Source: Moraxella cuniculi DSM 21768
GTDB taxonomy: Bacteria; Pseudomonadota; Gammaproteobacteria; Pseudomonadales; Moraxellaceae
Direction of reading: 5' to 3'
DNA: 64,000 nt
NCBI RefSeq assembly: GCF_900156515.1
Contig: NZ_FTNU01000003.1
Span: forward strand, 104,650 to 168,649
Below, piece by piece: positions 29,363 to 38,966 of the stretch. The position numbers and the translations under genes are program-made. Position 1 is the first letter of the stretch. Every line of letters begins with the position of its first letter. The notes beneath the pieces were generated by a model. That model was not told the DNA's origin. It made no database searches and saw only the letters and a program-made list of their open reading frames with translations.

Positions 29363-30589
29363 TTATATATCCATGCCATCAGCTTGCATCACCGTATGCA
29401 AATCCTTATCGCCACGCCCTGACATATTGATAATGATGGATTGCTCAGGCTTCATGGTGGCAGCCAGTTTTAGTCCATACGCCACAGCGTGCGAACTCTC
29501 CAAAGCAGGGATAATCCCTTCTTTTTTGGTTACTTCTTTAAATGCTGCCAATGCCTCTTGATCGGTTGCACCGACATATTGCACACGCTTCATGTCTTTT
29601 AAGAAACTATGTTCAGGGCCGACACCAGGGTAATCAAGCCCTGCAGAGATAGAATGTGTGCCCAGCACTTGCCCATCATCATCTGCCATCAGATAGGTGC
29701 GATTACCATGCAAAACGCCGACACGCCCTGCCTGTAGCGGTGCTGCATGGTGCGGCGTATCAAGACCCAAGCCATTTGCCTCCACGCCATAGATTGCCAC
29801 TTCTGCATCATTTAAAAAATCATAAAACAGCCCAATGGCATTACTGCCACCGCCAACACAAGCAACCAGTGCATCGGGCAGTTTGCCTGTTTTTTCTAGG
29901 TGCTGAATGCGTGCCTCTCTGCCAATAATCGCCTGAAAATCACGCACAAGCAGCGGATAAGGGTGTGGCCCTGCCACCGTGCCGATGATATAATAGGTGC
30001 TATCAACATTTGCCACCCAATCACGCATCGCCTCGTTCATTGCGTCTTTTAGTGTGCGTGAGCCTGAACTGACAGGCACGACCTTCGCCCCCAAGAGTCG
30101 CATACGATAGACATTCATCTTTTGGCGTTCGACATCGTCCGCCCCCATATATACCACGCATTCTAACCCCAAGCGTGCTGCGATGGTTGCCGTTGCCACC
30201 CCGTGCTGTCCTGCACCTGTTTCGGCGATGATGCGTTTTTTGCCAACCATCTTAGCAAGCAATGCCTGACCGATGGTATTATTGACCTTGTGGGCACCTG
30301 TGTGGTTCAAATCCTCACGCTTAAAGAAAATCTTCGCACCGCCAATTTCTTCGGTTAAACGCTTGGCAAAATAAAGTGGCGTTGGCCGACCCACATAATC
30401 GGTCAAATCCGCCATAAATTCATTCCAAAACTCAGGGCTGGCCTTGGCAGTCTGATAAATCGCCTCAAGCTCTTCTAGGGCTTTCATTAAGGTTTCGGAT
30501 ACAAATCTTCCACCATGCACGCCAAAATGCCCGTCATCATTAGGAAATTTGGTATAATCAACCTGTTTGCCCAAATCTGTGTTACTCAT
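29363..30589 (-). CDS. trpB: Tryptophan synthase beta subunit
   Basis: TrpB is the PLP enzyme that joins indole and serine. The PLP lysine is K101 in [10 protein letters not shown], with [16 protein letters not shown] and the phosphate-binding GGGSNAIG also clear. 408 residues. The start has AAGGA at good spacing. The upstream 65-codon ORF overlaps the start by ATGA, suggesting coupling if that ORF is translated. Confidence 0.98.
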   Translation of the reverse strand: MSNTDLGKQVDYTKFPNDDGHFGVHGGRFVSETLMKALEELEAIYQTAKASPEFWNEFMADLTDYVGRPTPLYFAKRLTEEIGGAKIFFKREDLNHTGAHKVNNTIGQALLAKMVGKKRIIAETGAGQHGVATATIAARLGLECVVYMGADDVERQKMNVYRMRLLGAKVVPVSSGSRTLKDAMNEAMRDWVANVDSTYYIIGTVAGPHPYPLLVRDFQAIIGREARIQHLEKTGKLPDALVACVGGGSNAIGLFYDFLNDAEVAIYGVEANGLGLDTPHHAAPLQAGRVGVLHGNRTYLMADDDGQVLGTHSISAGLDYPGVGPEHSFLKDMKRVQYVGATDQEALAAFKEVTKKEGIIPALESSHAVAYGLKLAATMKPEQSIIINMSGRGDKDLHTVMQADGMDI

Positions 30590-30783
30590 TGTTTGTTCCT
30601 TGTTTTGTTAATACTGTCAATGCCGATGTCAAAGTCGCCAATCAGAGTCTTTTGTGGCATAAAATAAAAACGATATGTCCGCACCACGCCGCCTTGTAGT
30701 ATTGCCATCACTGTCAGTGTGTTTGCAATCTCATTGATACAAAATACCTTGCCAGCACTGATACGCCTAGGTGAGTTGTCCAT
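30586..30783 (-). CDS. Small ORF overlapping the trpB start
   Basis: 65 codons from the ATG at 30783, ending in the TGA that overlaps the trpB ATG. The trpB ribosome site lies inside its last codons. The product has no recognised domain; a hydrophobic stretch ([14 protein letters not shown]) is in the middle. There is no clear ribosome site for the ORF itself. It could be a leader-type coupled ORF or the tail of a decayed gene; see the relic just upstream. Confidence 0.4.
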   Translation of the reverse strand: MDNSPRRISAGKVFCINEIANTLTVMAILQGGVVRTYRFYFMPQKTLIGDFDIGIDSINKTRNKQ

Positions 30784-30934
30784 CTGTGCTGTTTTTAATC
30801 AAATTACCACATTTTTCATCAAATAACAAATAATCAAAAATCACCTGATTGCCCACTTGTAATATCTGCAGTGCATTCGTCAATGCAGCGATTATGAAAT
30901 CTGTCATAGGCTTGCTGGCAGCATTTTTGCCAAT

Positions 30935-31087
30935 TCATTGGCTGATTTGCCTGCGTTTTTCGGCAAAATCAGCATCGATTTGATTTGGCGATACGGTGGT
31001 TGCAATCGCTTTTGTGCCGACAGTCATCACAATCATCAGAGATGCCACAAAAGCCGCTTGTGCTGATTTTTGTAATATCTTAACCAT
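30935..31087 (-). pseudogene. Signal-peptide ORF, probably a truncated relic
   Basis: A 50-codon ORF starting 4 bp after the ydfG stop. It begins MVKILQKSAQAAFVASLMIV and has a plausible cleavage after TKAIA, then stops at residue 50. An overlapping +1 frame continues with a Cys-rich stretch (QKCCQQAYDRFHNRCIDECT), so a frameshift may have broken a small secreted protein here. No ribosome site is obvious. Low confidence. Confidence 0.35.
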
Positions 31088-31091
31088 CAAG

Positions 31092-31835
31092 CTAGATGCC
31101 GCGTGCCACCGTCAGCCCTGCATAAGTCTGTGCTGTTGGCATCAGCTCCATAGAGTTGATATTGACATGCCATGGCAACGAAGCCACCCACTGCACGGCA
31201 TTGCTGATGTCTTGGGCGGTCAGATATGCTACCTGCTCATAAACCGCTGCTGCCTTGTCATCATCGCCCTTAAAGCGGACATTGCTAAACTCCGTACCGC
31301 CACACAGCCCTGGCTCAATGTTGGTTACTCGCACACGCACGCCCAGCAAATCAGCTCGCAAGTTATTGCTAAACTGCTTAACAAATGCCTTACTTGCACC
31401 ATAGACATTTGCCCCAAAATAAGGGTGATTGCCAGCGGTTGAGCCGATATTGATAATCGTGCCTGAATTTTTTGCCACCATATGTGGCAAGAGCAAATGC
31501 GTTACCGTTACCAAGCCTTTGATATTCACATCAATCATCGTCTGCCAATCTGTACTGTCAGCACGATGGGCAGGCTCAAGCCCCAACGCAAGCCCTGCAT
31601 TATTTACCAGCACATCTATCGCTGACAAATCAATCTTGGTCAATGCAGCCACAGTCGCCTCACTGTCAGCAACATCAAAACACACAGGCAAAAACCGCTC
31701 ACCCAGCTCATCTTGCAAGGCAGCAAGCCTGTCTGCCCGCCTGCCTGTACCATACACCGTATGACCTGTCGCCACAAAATCGCGAGCAATCTGCTCACCA
31801 AAGCCCGAAGTTGCACCTGTAACCAAAATATTCAT
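31092..31835 (-). CDS. ydfG: NADP-dependent 3-hydroxy acid / L-allo-threonine dehydrogenase (SDR family)
   Basis: A short-chain dehydrogenase closely matching YdfG: VTGATSGFGE near the start, NNAGLALGLEPAH, NIGSTAG, the catalytic YGASK, and the YdfG-typical EPGLCGGTEFSNVRFKGDD. E. coli YdfG oxidises serine, L-allo-threonine and 3-hydroxy acids with NADP and reduces malonic semialdehyde. The ATG at 31835 has GAGG in front and gives 247 residues. Confidence 0.9.
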   Translation of the reverse strand: MNILVTGATSGFGEQIARDFVATGHTVYGTGRRADRLAALQDELGERFLPVCFDVADSEATVAALTKIDLSAIDVLVNNAGLALGLEPAHRADSTDWQTMIDVNIKGLVTVTHLLLPHMVAKNSGTIINIGSTAGNHPYFGANVYGASKAFVKQFSNNLRADLLGVRVRVTNIEPGLCGGTEFSNVRFKGDDDKAAAVYEQVAYLTAQDISNAVQWVASLPWHVNINSMELMPTAQTYAGLTVARGI

Positions 31836-31974
31836 ATCGCCCTCATCTATATCCCAGCTGCCGCTCATCGCAAGCGGTTAATACCATAGCATTTGTTAGC
31901 CCCATTATGCAAGCAGATTTATGACAAATGGGTATTTTTATCACAAATTTCTTTGCCATGCCTTACAAATTACC

Positions 31975-32763
31975 TCAAGCAACCAAAAACCGATATGCCA
32001 AAGTCGCCATCATCAAGCCCACCGTAATCATCAGCACTTTTTTGATAATCACTCCATCTGATTTGATGGCGTGCATACTACCCAAATGATTGCCAAGCAG
32101 ATTTGCCAAAATCATCGGAATGCCAATCAACAACGCCATCTGCCCTGCCATCGCAAATGCCACAAATGCCCCGATATTTGAAGAAAAGTTAAAAATCTTA
32201 GAAGTTGCAGAGGCTTGTAACAAACTTAGGCGATTGATTAAAAATAACGCAATGATAAACAAACTGCCTGTGCCAGGGCCGAAAAATCCATCATAAAAAC
32301 CAACCAACAAACAGGTTACAAATACCGTAATGGCTGATTTTTTCACCTCGCCCATTTGTGCATTGCCGACCAGTTTGCCTTTGAACAAAGTTGCAAGCAA
32401 GCCAATGGGCAAAAAGAGAAAGATAATATACTCAATCACCTCACTTGGGAACAGCAAAATCGCCCTAGCTCCGATAAATGCCCCAACCAATGCCGAGACG
32501 ATACCGATTGGCAATATCTGATAAATGATTGATTTTGCTTTGATAAAATTCTTGATGGCGGCAATGGTACCGATGGTACTGACGAGCTTTTCTTGACCCA
32601 AGGCAAGCTGTGGTGGCATACCGACCAGCATACACGCAGGCACTAAAATCAGTCCAGCCCCACCTGCAATGGCATCTACATAACCTGCAATCAATGATGC
32701 AGCAATCAACAAAAACACGCCCAAATAAAAATACTGGGCAATCAAACTGCCATCAACAAACAT
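31975..32763 (-). CDS. TauE/SafE-family membrane transporter
   Basis: A 262-residue integral membrane protein with about eight hydrophobic segments and the family pattern GYVDAIAGGAGLILVPA and LGQEKLVSTIGT. TauE/SafE (formerly DUF81) proteins are proposed exporters of sulfonates, sulfite or related anions; the substrate is not known here. The ATG at 32763 follows GGAGA. A 9-bp tandem repeat array sits 35 bp upstream. Confidence 0.85.
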   Translation of the reverse strand: MFVDGSLIAQYFYLGVFLLIAASLIAGYVDAIAGGAGLILVPACMLVGMPPQLALGQEKLVSTIGTIAAIKNFIKAKSIIYQILPIGIVSALVGAFIGARAILLFPSEVIEYIIFLFLPIGLLATLFKGKLVGNAQMGEVKKSAITVFVTCLLVGFYDGFFGPGTGSLFIIALFLINRLSLLQASATSKIFNFSSNIGAFVAFAMAGQMALLIGIPMILANLLGNHLGSMHAIKSDGVIIKKVLMITVGLMMATLAYRFLVA

Positions 32764-32797
32764 AGCATTCTCCAAAATAGATTAGATAATTTAGAAT

Positions 32798-32875
32798 AAA
32801 TTTAAGAAATTTAAGAAATTTAAGAAATTTAAGAAATTTAAGAAATTTAAGAAATTTAAGAAATTTAAGAAATTT
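32798..32875. repeat. 9-bp tandem repeat (AAATTTAAG), eight perfect copies plus a partial
   Basis: Copies begin at 32798, 32807, 32816, 32825, 32834, 32843, 32852 and 32861, with a partial at 32870. The array covers the upstream region of the TauE/SafE gene and the last codon and stop of the upstream oxygenase remnant. The unit is a multiple of three and nearly all A/T. Confidence 0.97.
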
Positions 32876-33509
32876 TTAGATGATGGCGACAACCATCAGC
32901 GAAAAAATGGCGATGGTCTGGAGCTTGGTATAATCCAAAAACACGAACCAGCCATCTGTCTGTGCTGTCAAATTTTGGTGAAAAATCACTGCGTGTATGC
33001 AGCACTCGCTGGTTATCAAAACTTAGCACCTGCCCTGCTGTCAGCGTAATTTTTCGCCAGTGTTTTTGTTGCGTACTAAGTGCCTTAAAGCTGTTTAACG
33101 CATCGATATGCTCTGGGCTTGTTGTGTGGACATTATGATAATCAAATCGTGAAACAAAATAGCCGTCATGTCTTACAATCAGTGGCAGATTGCGACAGAC
33201 GGCATGGTTTTGGAATGATGCAGGTCTATGAATATCAAAACAAGGCTCTTGCAAGCGTTGCAGATGCACATTGGATAAATCATCAAGAGCATCATCAAGT
33301 CTGATAATACTGGTTGCAACCGCTTCGTGGGTTTTTGGGCAAGATGGCAAGCCTAGGCTGCTATGATAAGGACTGCATTGCAAACCAGAAGTGCTTGGCT
33401 GCTGATAAGCAAGCTTCAGCACGGCAAGCCTGCTTATGCTATCAATAAGAGGGAGGGGTTGGCGTGTGTAGTAGCGATACATACCACAAGCCGTGCTTAA
33501 TGTTTGCAC
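32865..33509 (-). pseudogene. Truncated Fe(II)/2-oxoglutarate oxygenase (clavaminate synthase-like)
   Basis: The C-terminal half matches the TauD/clavaminate-synthase/AsnO-like fold: the distal His-Arg region LSFDNQRVLHTRSDF and the downstream DRWLVRVFGLYQ are clear, and LQRLQEPCFDIH aligns with the family core. The N-terminus is far too short (about 50 residues before the core). The usual HxD/E iron ligand is missing: the expected spot reads LQCSPYHSS. The only starts are GTG at 33509 and ATG at 33482. It is most likely an inactive remnant, with its stop codon formed inside the 9-bp repeat array. Confidence 0.7.
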
Positions 33510-33703
33510 AAAATGCTTGGCTTATTGTCCGATTATGGTTATCGGCTGACTTGGCATTGACAATCACACTGTATCCTTTAATAAAACAAAAATCCATGTA
33601 ACGCATTATAATCCAAAATATTTATTTTTGTAAATATTTTTTATAATAATTTTACAATTAATGAGCAATCTTTATCAAAGGGCTTGATCATTCCGCCATC
33701 AGC

Positions 33704-34366
33704 TTAGGCTTGTCCATCAAACTGCTGACAATGACGCAAATTGGCAACAAAACGCTGCATCTTATCAGCATCTTTGATGGCTTTGGCGGATTCAATGCCG
33801 CCACTGACATCAACAGCATAAATCGCCAACTGTGCCGCCAAAGATACATTCTCAGGGGTCAATCCCCCTGCCAAGATTATCGGCAAACTGGCTTGTTTGG
33901 GGATAATTGACCAATCAAACCGCTCGCCTGTACCGCCAAATTTATCTGCATGATACGCATCAAGCAGCACCGCTGATGCCCCTGCGGCAGCCAGCTCATC
34001 AATCATCGCCCCAATGCTTTGCTCATCGTGCAAGGCAGCATTAATACGCAATGCTTTTATCCACCGTCTGCCAACCAACGCTGCCTGTCTTTGGCATTGT
34101 TCTGGGCTTTCATCGCCATGAAACTGAATCAAATCCAGTGGCAGTGCCTGAAAAATGTGCTGCAATTGCTCATCATCAATATTCACCACCAGTGCCACCG
34201 TGCTAACAAATGCTGGCACGGCTTGCACCAACTCGGCAGCCTGTGCCACGCTGACTGCTCTTGGACTTTTTGGATAAAATACCAAGCCTATCGCATCCGC
34301 ACCAGCTGCCACCGCCGCTTGCACATCAGCCCTGCGAGTCAGTCCACAAAATTTGATTTTTATCAT
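33704..34366 (-). CDS. trpF: Phosphoribosylanthranilate isomerase
   Basis: TrpF performs the Amadori rearrangement in tryptophan synthesis. The catalytic cysteine is C7 in KFCGLTRRADV, and the general acid lies in the late motif YAVDVSGGIE; LAGGLTPENV is the phosphate loop. The ATG at 34366 gives 220 residues; a TTG four codons upstream is less likely. It is detached from trpBA by about 3 kb of accessory genes. Confidence 0.95.
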   Translation of the reverse strand: MIKIKFCGLTRRADVQAAVAAGADAIGLVFYPKSPRAVSVAQAAELVQAVPAFVSTVALVVNIDDEQLQHIFQALPLDLIQFHGDESPEQCQRQAALVGRRWIKALRINAALHDEQSIGAMIDELAAAGASAVLLDAYHADKFGGTGERFDWSIIPKQASLPIILAGGLTPENVSLAAQLAIYAVDVSGGIESAKAIKDADKMQRFVANLRHCQQFDGQA

Positions 34367-34421
34367 CTTAATTGCCAACCGTATTCTTACTGATAATTTA
34401 TAGCCACCAACGCCTTTTAGA

Positions 34422-35084
34422 TTATTTACTGGGCAACTGGCACGACCCTGTGCCTTGGGTGATTAGCTCAACCGTTGTGGCAGTGAGCGAAAACAACTTC
34501 TGCACCTGCTCGGACGCATTGTTCATCGCCAATGTCAGCACATCGCCTTGGCAGGCTTTTTGTAGCACTTCACGCTTGGCATCGGCTTGCACTTGAGCAA
34601 AAAGCTTAGGGTCTACTTTGGTTGCACCAAACAAACCCGTCTGCCAATCATACACCACAATATCGTCCAAAAACACCTCAAAAATCTCAGCAGGCGGTAG
34701 CGTAATTTGTAATTTACTCATGCCGTCTTTTGTAGGCTCAAGTTTTACCATGGTTTCATTTAAGTTTGCCAAATCCACCCCTGCCAGCACTCGCCCCTTG
34801 ACGATAAACAGTCCCTTTTGCCTATCTTGCCACAGTGCCTGCCAAGTGCCATCTTTATTTGCCGTAACAATGGTATCCACCGAAAACGCCACCGTCTGTA
34901 GCCGTGAGAGTGATTGAATCTGGCTAACAATGCCCTCTGTGGTCATCACGCTTGCTTTTTTGTTGTCATTTTTTAACATCATGGCGGCAAATGCCAGTGC
35001 CAACGCCATCATGATTAGCATGATGATATACACGCCCTTGCCCGTTTGCTGGTGCAAATTCTCTCCAGTCAAATGCTTTGTCAT
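34422..35084 (-). CDS. DUF4230 membrane-anchored protein
   Basis: A 220-residue protein with one N-terminal TM (about 18-36, IIMLIMMALALAFAAMM) and a DUF4230 domain: a strand-rich body with VKGRVLAGVDLANL, LQITLPPAEIF, then a helical tail (ADAKREVLQKACQGDVLTLA). No function is known for the family. The ATG at 35084 places the TM near the N-terminus; the ORF extends further upstream, but those residues overlap the divergent promoter region and look non-coding. Divergent from proS. Confidence 0.72.
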   Translation of the reverse strand: MTKHLTGENLHQQTGKGVYIIMLIMMALALAFAAMMLKNDNKKASVMTTEGIVSQIQSLSRLQTVAFSVDTIVTANKDGTWQALWQDRQKGLFIVKGRVLAGVDLANLNETMVKLEPTKDGMSKLQITLPPAEIFEVFLDDIVVYDWQTGLFGATKVDPKLFAQVQADAKREVLQKACQGDVLTLAMNNASEQVQKLFSLTATTVELITQGTGSCQLPSK

Positions 35085-35142
35085 TTCCAAAACCCTGCAA
35101 TCTGCCCAATAATGCTCTAAAATACCACAAAAGCCAACAATT

Positions 35143-35195
35143 TTGTGCAAAATTGCCGAAAATTTGTTGCACAACGGCAAAAGTTTGCATAATAT
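35143..35195 (+). promoter_or_regulatory. proS promoter with overlapping inverted repeat
   Basis: -35 TTGCAC (35167-35172), 17-bp spacer, -10 TAATAT (35190-35195), 40 bp before proS. The inverted repeat TTGTGCAA (35143-35150) / TTGCACAA (35167-35174) has arms 24 bp apart centre to centre, and the right arm covers the -35. Confidence 0.6.
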
Positions 35196-35234
35196 AGACA
35201 TTTTATAACAACAACTTTGTAGCAAGGTTCATTC

Positions 35235-36953
35235 ATGAAAGCCAGTCAATTTTTATTTGCCACCTTAAAAGAAACACCGAACGATGCCGACATCATCTCA
35301 AGCCAATTGATGGTGCGTGCTGGACTGATTCGCAAACTGGCTTCGGGGCTGTATGTGTGGCTACCAATGGGGCTAAGAGTGCTAAAACGCGTTGAGCGTA
35401 TCGTGCGTGAGGAGATGGAACGCATTGACAGTCAAGAGTTGCTCATGCCTGTTACGCAGCCCGGTGAGCTGTGGCATGAATCTGGTCGTTGGGAGGATTA
35501 TGGAGCAGAGCTGTTGCGGTTCAAGGATCGTCATAGCCGTGATTTTGTCTTGGGTCCAACGCATGAAGAGGTCATCACAGACATCGCTCGCAACGAATTA
35601 AAAAGCTACAAACAGTTGCCTGTTAGCTTTTATCAAATCCAAACCAAATTCCGCGATGAGATTCGCCCTCGTTTCGGGGTGATGCGTGCCCGTGAATTCA
35701 CCATGAAAGACGCGTATTCTTTCCATATTGACACGCACTCTTTGGCACAAACCTACCAAGATATGTACGATGCCTACAGCCGTATTTTTAGCCGACTGGG
35801 GCTGGATTTTCGTGCCGTACAGGCAGATACTGGCTCTATCGGTGGTTTTGCCTCGCATGAGTTTCATGTTTTGGCAGACAGTGGCGAAGATGATATTGCA
35901 TTCTCCAGCGAATCGGATTTTGCTGCCAATGTCGAGCTGGCTGAAGCGATTTGCACCAGCACGCGTCCAGCCGCCACGCAAGCACGAAGCAATGTCGCCA
36001 CCCCAAATATGCCGACCTGCGAAGCGGTTGCTGAGCATTTGGGCATTGCACTTACACAGACCGTAAAAACGCTAATTGTCAAAGGCAGTCATAGCGAAGA
36101 CAACCCAGACGCTCCAAAATTTGTCGCACTGGTGCTGCGTGGCGACCACACGCTCAATGAAATCAAAGCCGAAAAAATTGCCGCCGTCCACACGCCTTTG
36201 ACCATGGCAAGCGAAGATGAGCTAAAGCAATTGGGGCTAATTAAAGGCTATATCAGCGTTGATTTACCCATACCGACTTATGTCGATCGTGCCGCAGCGG
36301 CGTTGGCGAATTTTGTATCAGGGGCAAATATTGAACATCAGCACACCACAGGCATGAATTGGGAGCGTGATGCCAAGATTGCCGAAGTAGTTGATATTCG
36401 CAATGTGGTTGATGGCGACCCTTCACCTGATGGCAAAGGTGTGATTCAGATCAAACGAGGCATTGAGGTTGGGCATATTTTTCAGCTTGGTGATAAATAT
36501 TCCAAAGCTTTGGGCTGCTCGGTGCTTGGCAAAGAAGGCAAGCCTGTTACCTTAATGATGGGCTGCTATGGCATTGGTGTCAGTCGCATCATTGCTGCCG
36601 CCATTGAGCAAAATCATGACGACAAAGGCATTATCTGGGCAAAAACCGACAATCCTGCGGACAGCATTGCACCGTTTTATGTCGCCATCGTGCCTTTGAA
36701 ATCGAAAACTGGCGAAGCCGAACAAAAAGCCGAAGAGCTTTATCAAATGCTAAAATCTCGTGGCATCAATGTACTGCTTGATGATCGTGATGAAAGAGCA
36801 GGTGTCAAATTTGCCGACCTTGAGTTGATTGGTATTCCGCACCGCATCGTGGTATCAGAACGCAATCTTGCCGAGAATAAGTACGAATACGCCGATCGCA
36901 CCGCAGAAGACAAGCAGCTGCTTAGCCTTGAAGAAGTGCTGGCAAAATTCTAA
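35235..36953 (+). CDS. proS: Prolyl-tRNA synthetase
   Basis: A class II synthetase of the bacterial type with the editing insertion. Motif 2 region ([24 protein letters not shown]), the inserted YbaK-like editing domain (about 225-400) and motif 3 ([20 protein letters not shown]) are present, with a C-terminal anticodon-binding domain. 572 residues, matching E. coli ProRS. The ATG at 35235 has AAGG upstream. Confidence 0.99.
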   Translation: MKASQFLFATLKETPNDADIISSQLMVRAGLIRKLASGLYVWLPMGLRVLKRVERIVREEMERIDSQELLMPVTQPGELWHESGRWEDYGAELLRFKDRHSRDFVLGPTHEEVITDIARNELKSYKQLPVSFYQIQTKFRDEIRPRFGVMRAREFTMKDAYSFHIDTHSLAQTYQDMYDAYSRIFSRLGLDFRAVQADTGSIGGFASHEFHVLADSGEDDIAFSSESDFAANVELAEAICTSTRPAATQARSNVATPNMPTCEAVAEHLGIALTQTVKTLIVKGSHSEDNPDAPKFVALVLRGDHTLNEIKAEKIAAVHTPLTMASEDELKQLGLIKGYISVDLPIPTYVDRAAAALANFVSGANIEHQHTTGMNWERDAKIAEVVDIRNVVDGDPSPDGKGVIQIKRGIEVGHIFQLGDKYSKALGCSVLGKEGKPVTLMMGCYGIGVSRIIAAAIEQNHDDKGIIWAKTDNPADSIAPFYVAIVPLKSKTGEAEQKAEELYQMLKSRGINVLLDDRDERAGVKFADLELIGIPHRIVVSERNLAENKYEYADRTAEDKQLLSLEEVLAKF

Positions 36954-36965
36954 GCTCACAAATAA

Positions 36966-36997
36966 CAAAAAGACCAGTCTTGTGATTGGTCTTTTTT
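36966..36997 (+). terminator. Terminator after proS
   Basis: The stem AAAAAGACCA/TGGTCTTTTT with an 8-10-base loop is followed by T7. Confidence 0.9.
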
Positions 36998-37167
36998 TGT
37001 AAAATACTGACAACAATCCAGCCAGCAATCATTATCCATGCAACAACCCTGCAAAATTAGCTTATTTGGCAAACAAGATTTAGCAGATGGTGGTTGTTTA
37101 AGGACGCATCATCTGCCAAAATTTATTTTTAGAACAAGCAAATGGCCAATTTGCTATATTTGACAAT

Positions 37168-37196
37168 CAAAAAGACCAACTACTGCTGGTCTTTTT
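37168..37196 (-). terminator. Terminator after queF
   Basis: Read leftward: AAAAAGACCA / TGGTCTTTTTG with loop GCAGTAGT, 10 bp past the queF stop. The arms are the same as those of the proS terminator 200 bp away. Confidence 0.9.
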
Positions 37197-37206
37197 AGGC
37201 TGTCAG

Positions 37207-38049
37207 CTACTGCCTGATTTGTCGTCCAATCTTTGGCACAGGGTGGTTTTTTACCCGCACAGGGTTGATATCAATGCCGCCACGCCGTGTATAATTGGCT
37301 TGAACCATCAGCGATGTGGGTGCAAACAGTCTCAAAAAATCAGCAAAAATCCGCTCAACGCACTGCTCATGAAAGCCATTATGCTGACGAAATGTCAAAA
37401 TATACGCCAGCACTTGCTGATAATCCACCACCTTGTCCGTACTAATGGCAACCGATAAAGTCCCCCAATCGGGCTGATTGGTAACAGGGCAATTTGATCT
37501 GAGTAGATGACTGTGAAATTGATATTGCATCATCTGACCTGCCTTGGGTTGTAGCAGCGTGCTATCAATATCATCGCTGAGCTCAACTGCCACCCCTGCA
37601 CGGCTTAGCACATCATCTATGCACTCACCCAGCGGTGCAACCAAATCAAACGCTGTCGTATCCAGTGGCTCTATCTGCACCTGCACCATCGCCCCAATGC
37701 ACGCCGACACATCACGCTCAATCACCGCCTGCACCGCTGACACCGTGGCAAAACGGGTGAAATTTAGACTGTTTAAATACAGTTTTAAAGATTTTGATTC
37801 AACAATATTTGGCGAATCGGCAGGGATAATCAATCGTGCCACAGCCACCTGCGAGATGCCAAATTCATCAAGCCATGACAGCTCAAACGCTTGCCAAATA
37901 TCAACCCCCACCGCCAAATCATCACCTGCCACCGAAGTGGCTTGATAAATCTCATCACGACCCAGCGTGCGAGTGATGGCGAACAGCACGCTTGCATCAT
38001 AAGTTTTTGGATAACTTGTTGTCTCGCCCAATACCCCATGGATACTCAT
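37207..38049 (-). CDS. queF: NADPH-dependent 7-cyano-7-deazaguanine reductase
   Basis: QueF reduces preQ0 to preQ1 in queuosine biosynthesis. It is the long (two-lobe) proteobacterial form: the catalytic cysteine is C187 in SNCPVTNQPDWG, and the substrate-binding pair is in QHNGFHEQCVE (H227, E228). Two adjacent ATGs follow GGGGGA; the second (38049) is preferred and gives 280 residues. No other que genes are nearby. Confidence 0.95.
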   Translation of the reverse strand: MSIHGVLGETTSYPKTYDASVLFAITRTLGRDEIYQATSVAGDDLAVGVDIWQAFELSWLDEFGISQVAVARLIIPADSPNIVESKSLKLYLNSLNFTRFATVSAVQAVIERDVSACIGAMVQVQIEPLDTTAFDLVAPLGECIDDVLSRAGVAVELSDDIDSTLLQPKAGQMMQYQFHSHLLRSNCPVTNQPDWGTLSVAISTDKVVDYQQVLAYILTFRQHNGFHEQCVERIFADFLRLFAPTSLMVQANYTRRGGIDINPVRVKNHPVPKIGRQIRQ

Positions 38050-38070
38050 CATTCCCCCATCAGCAGTAAG

Positions 38071-38844
38071 CTACAGTCGCAATCTTGAGCCATCAACCAG
38101 CAGGCGGTAACAGATGGCATACAGCAACACACAAAACGCCAAAATCGCCATAAGCGACCACCATACATTCACATCACTATGTCCCAAAATACCATAGCGA
38201 AACGCATTTACCATATAAACAATCGGGTTTAGCAAGGATACATTTTGCCAAAATGGCGACAAATTTTCCAATGAATAAAATACACCGCCCAAATAAGTCA
38301 GCGGGGTCAGCACAAAACTTGGAATGATAGAAATATCATCAAACGAACGAGCAAATACCGCATTGATAAACCCTGCCAACGAAAATAACACGGCCGTACC
38401 AATGATGGTCATCAGCATCACTGTCAGATTTTGTATACCAAGCTGTGTAAAAAACAGTGCCACAATGCTGACAATCAGAGCAATCATCAATCCACGAAAC
38501 ACACCACCTGCCACATAACCAAGCAAAATAGTATGTTTGGACACAGGCGACACCAGCAATTCCTCAATACTGCCTTGAAATTTCATGCTAAAAAAGCTCG
38601 ACACCACATTGGAATAACTGTTGGTAATCACCGCCATCATAATCAGCCCCGGCACGATAAATTGCATATAAGACACGCCACCCATCTGCCCAACACGACT
38701 ACCAATCATCTGCCCAAAAATTACAAAATACAGCGTCATGGTAATCACAGGAGGCAATAAAGTCTGCGGCCAAATACGCAAAATACGATGAATTTCTCGG
38801 GTTAAGATGGTACAAAATGCCACCCATTGTTGATTTGTGTTCAT
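38071..38844 (-). CDS. ABC-2 type exporter permease (YadH-like)
   Basis: A 257-residue permease with six membrane segments and the ABC-2 conserved patch (FQGSIEELLVSPVSKHTILLGYV; FVLTPLTYLGGVFYS). It is most like YadH. The ATP-binding partner is encoded just upstream (39941), so the two form an export complex whose substrate is unknown. The ATG at 38844 has GAGA in front. Confidence 0.88.
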   Translation of the reverse strand: MNTNQQWVAFCTILTREIHRILRIWPQTLLPPVITMTLYFVIFGQMIGSRVGQMGGVSYMQFIVPGLIMMAVITNSYSNVVSSFFSMKFQGSIEELLVSPVSKHTILLGYVAGGVFRGLMIALIVSIVALFFTQLGIQNLTVMLMTIIGTAVLFSLAGFINAVFARSFDDISIIPSFVLTPLTYLGGVFYSLENLSPFWQNVSLLNPIVYMVNAFRYGILGHSDVNVWWSLMAILAFCVLLYAICYRLLVDGSRLRL

Positions 38845-38966
38845 GATTTTCTCACTCTTGGCTGGGCAGGTTGCCATTTGCCAATTTGGATAACTTGTTG
38901 TTTTATTTATCAAAATAAGGCAAATCTTGCCAAATGCCGATAAGCGTCGCTACAGCAAACTTGCAG

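Noticed and set aside
32798..32875. CRISPR-like repeat array
   Set aside because: The 9-bp units are contiguous without spacers and there are no cas genes; it is a simple tandem repeat.
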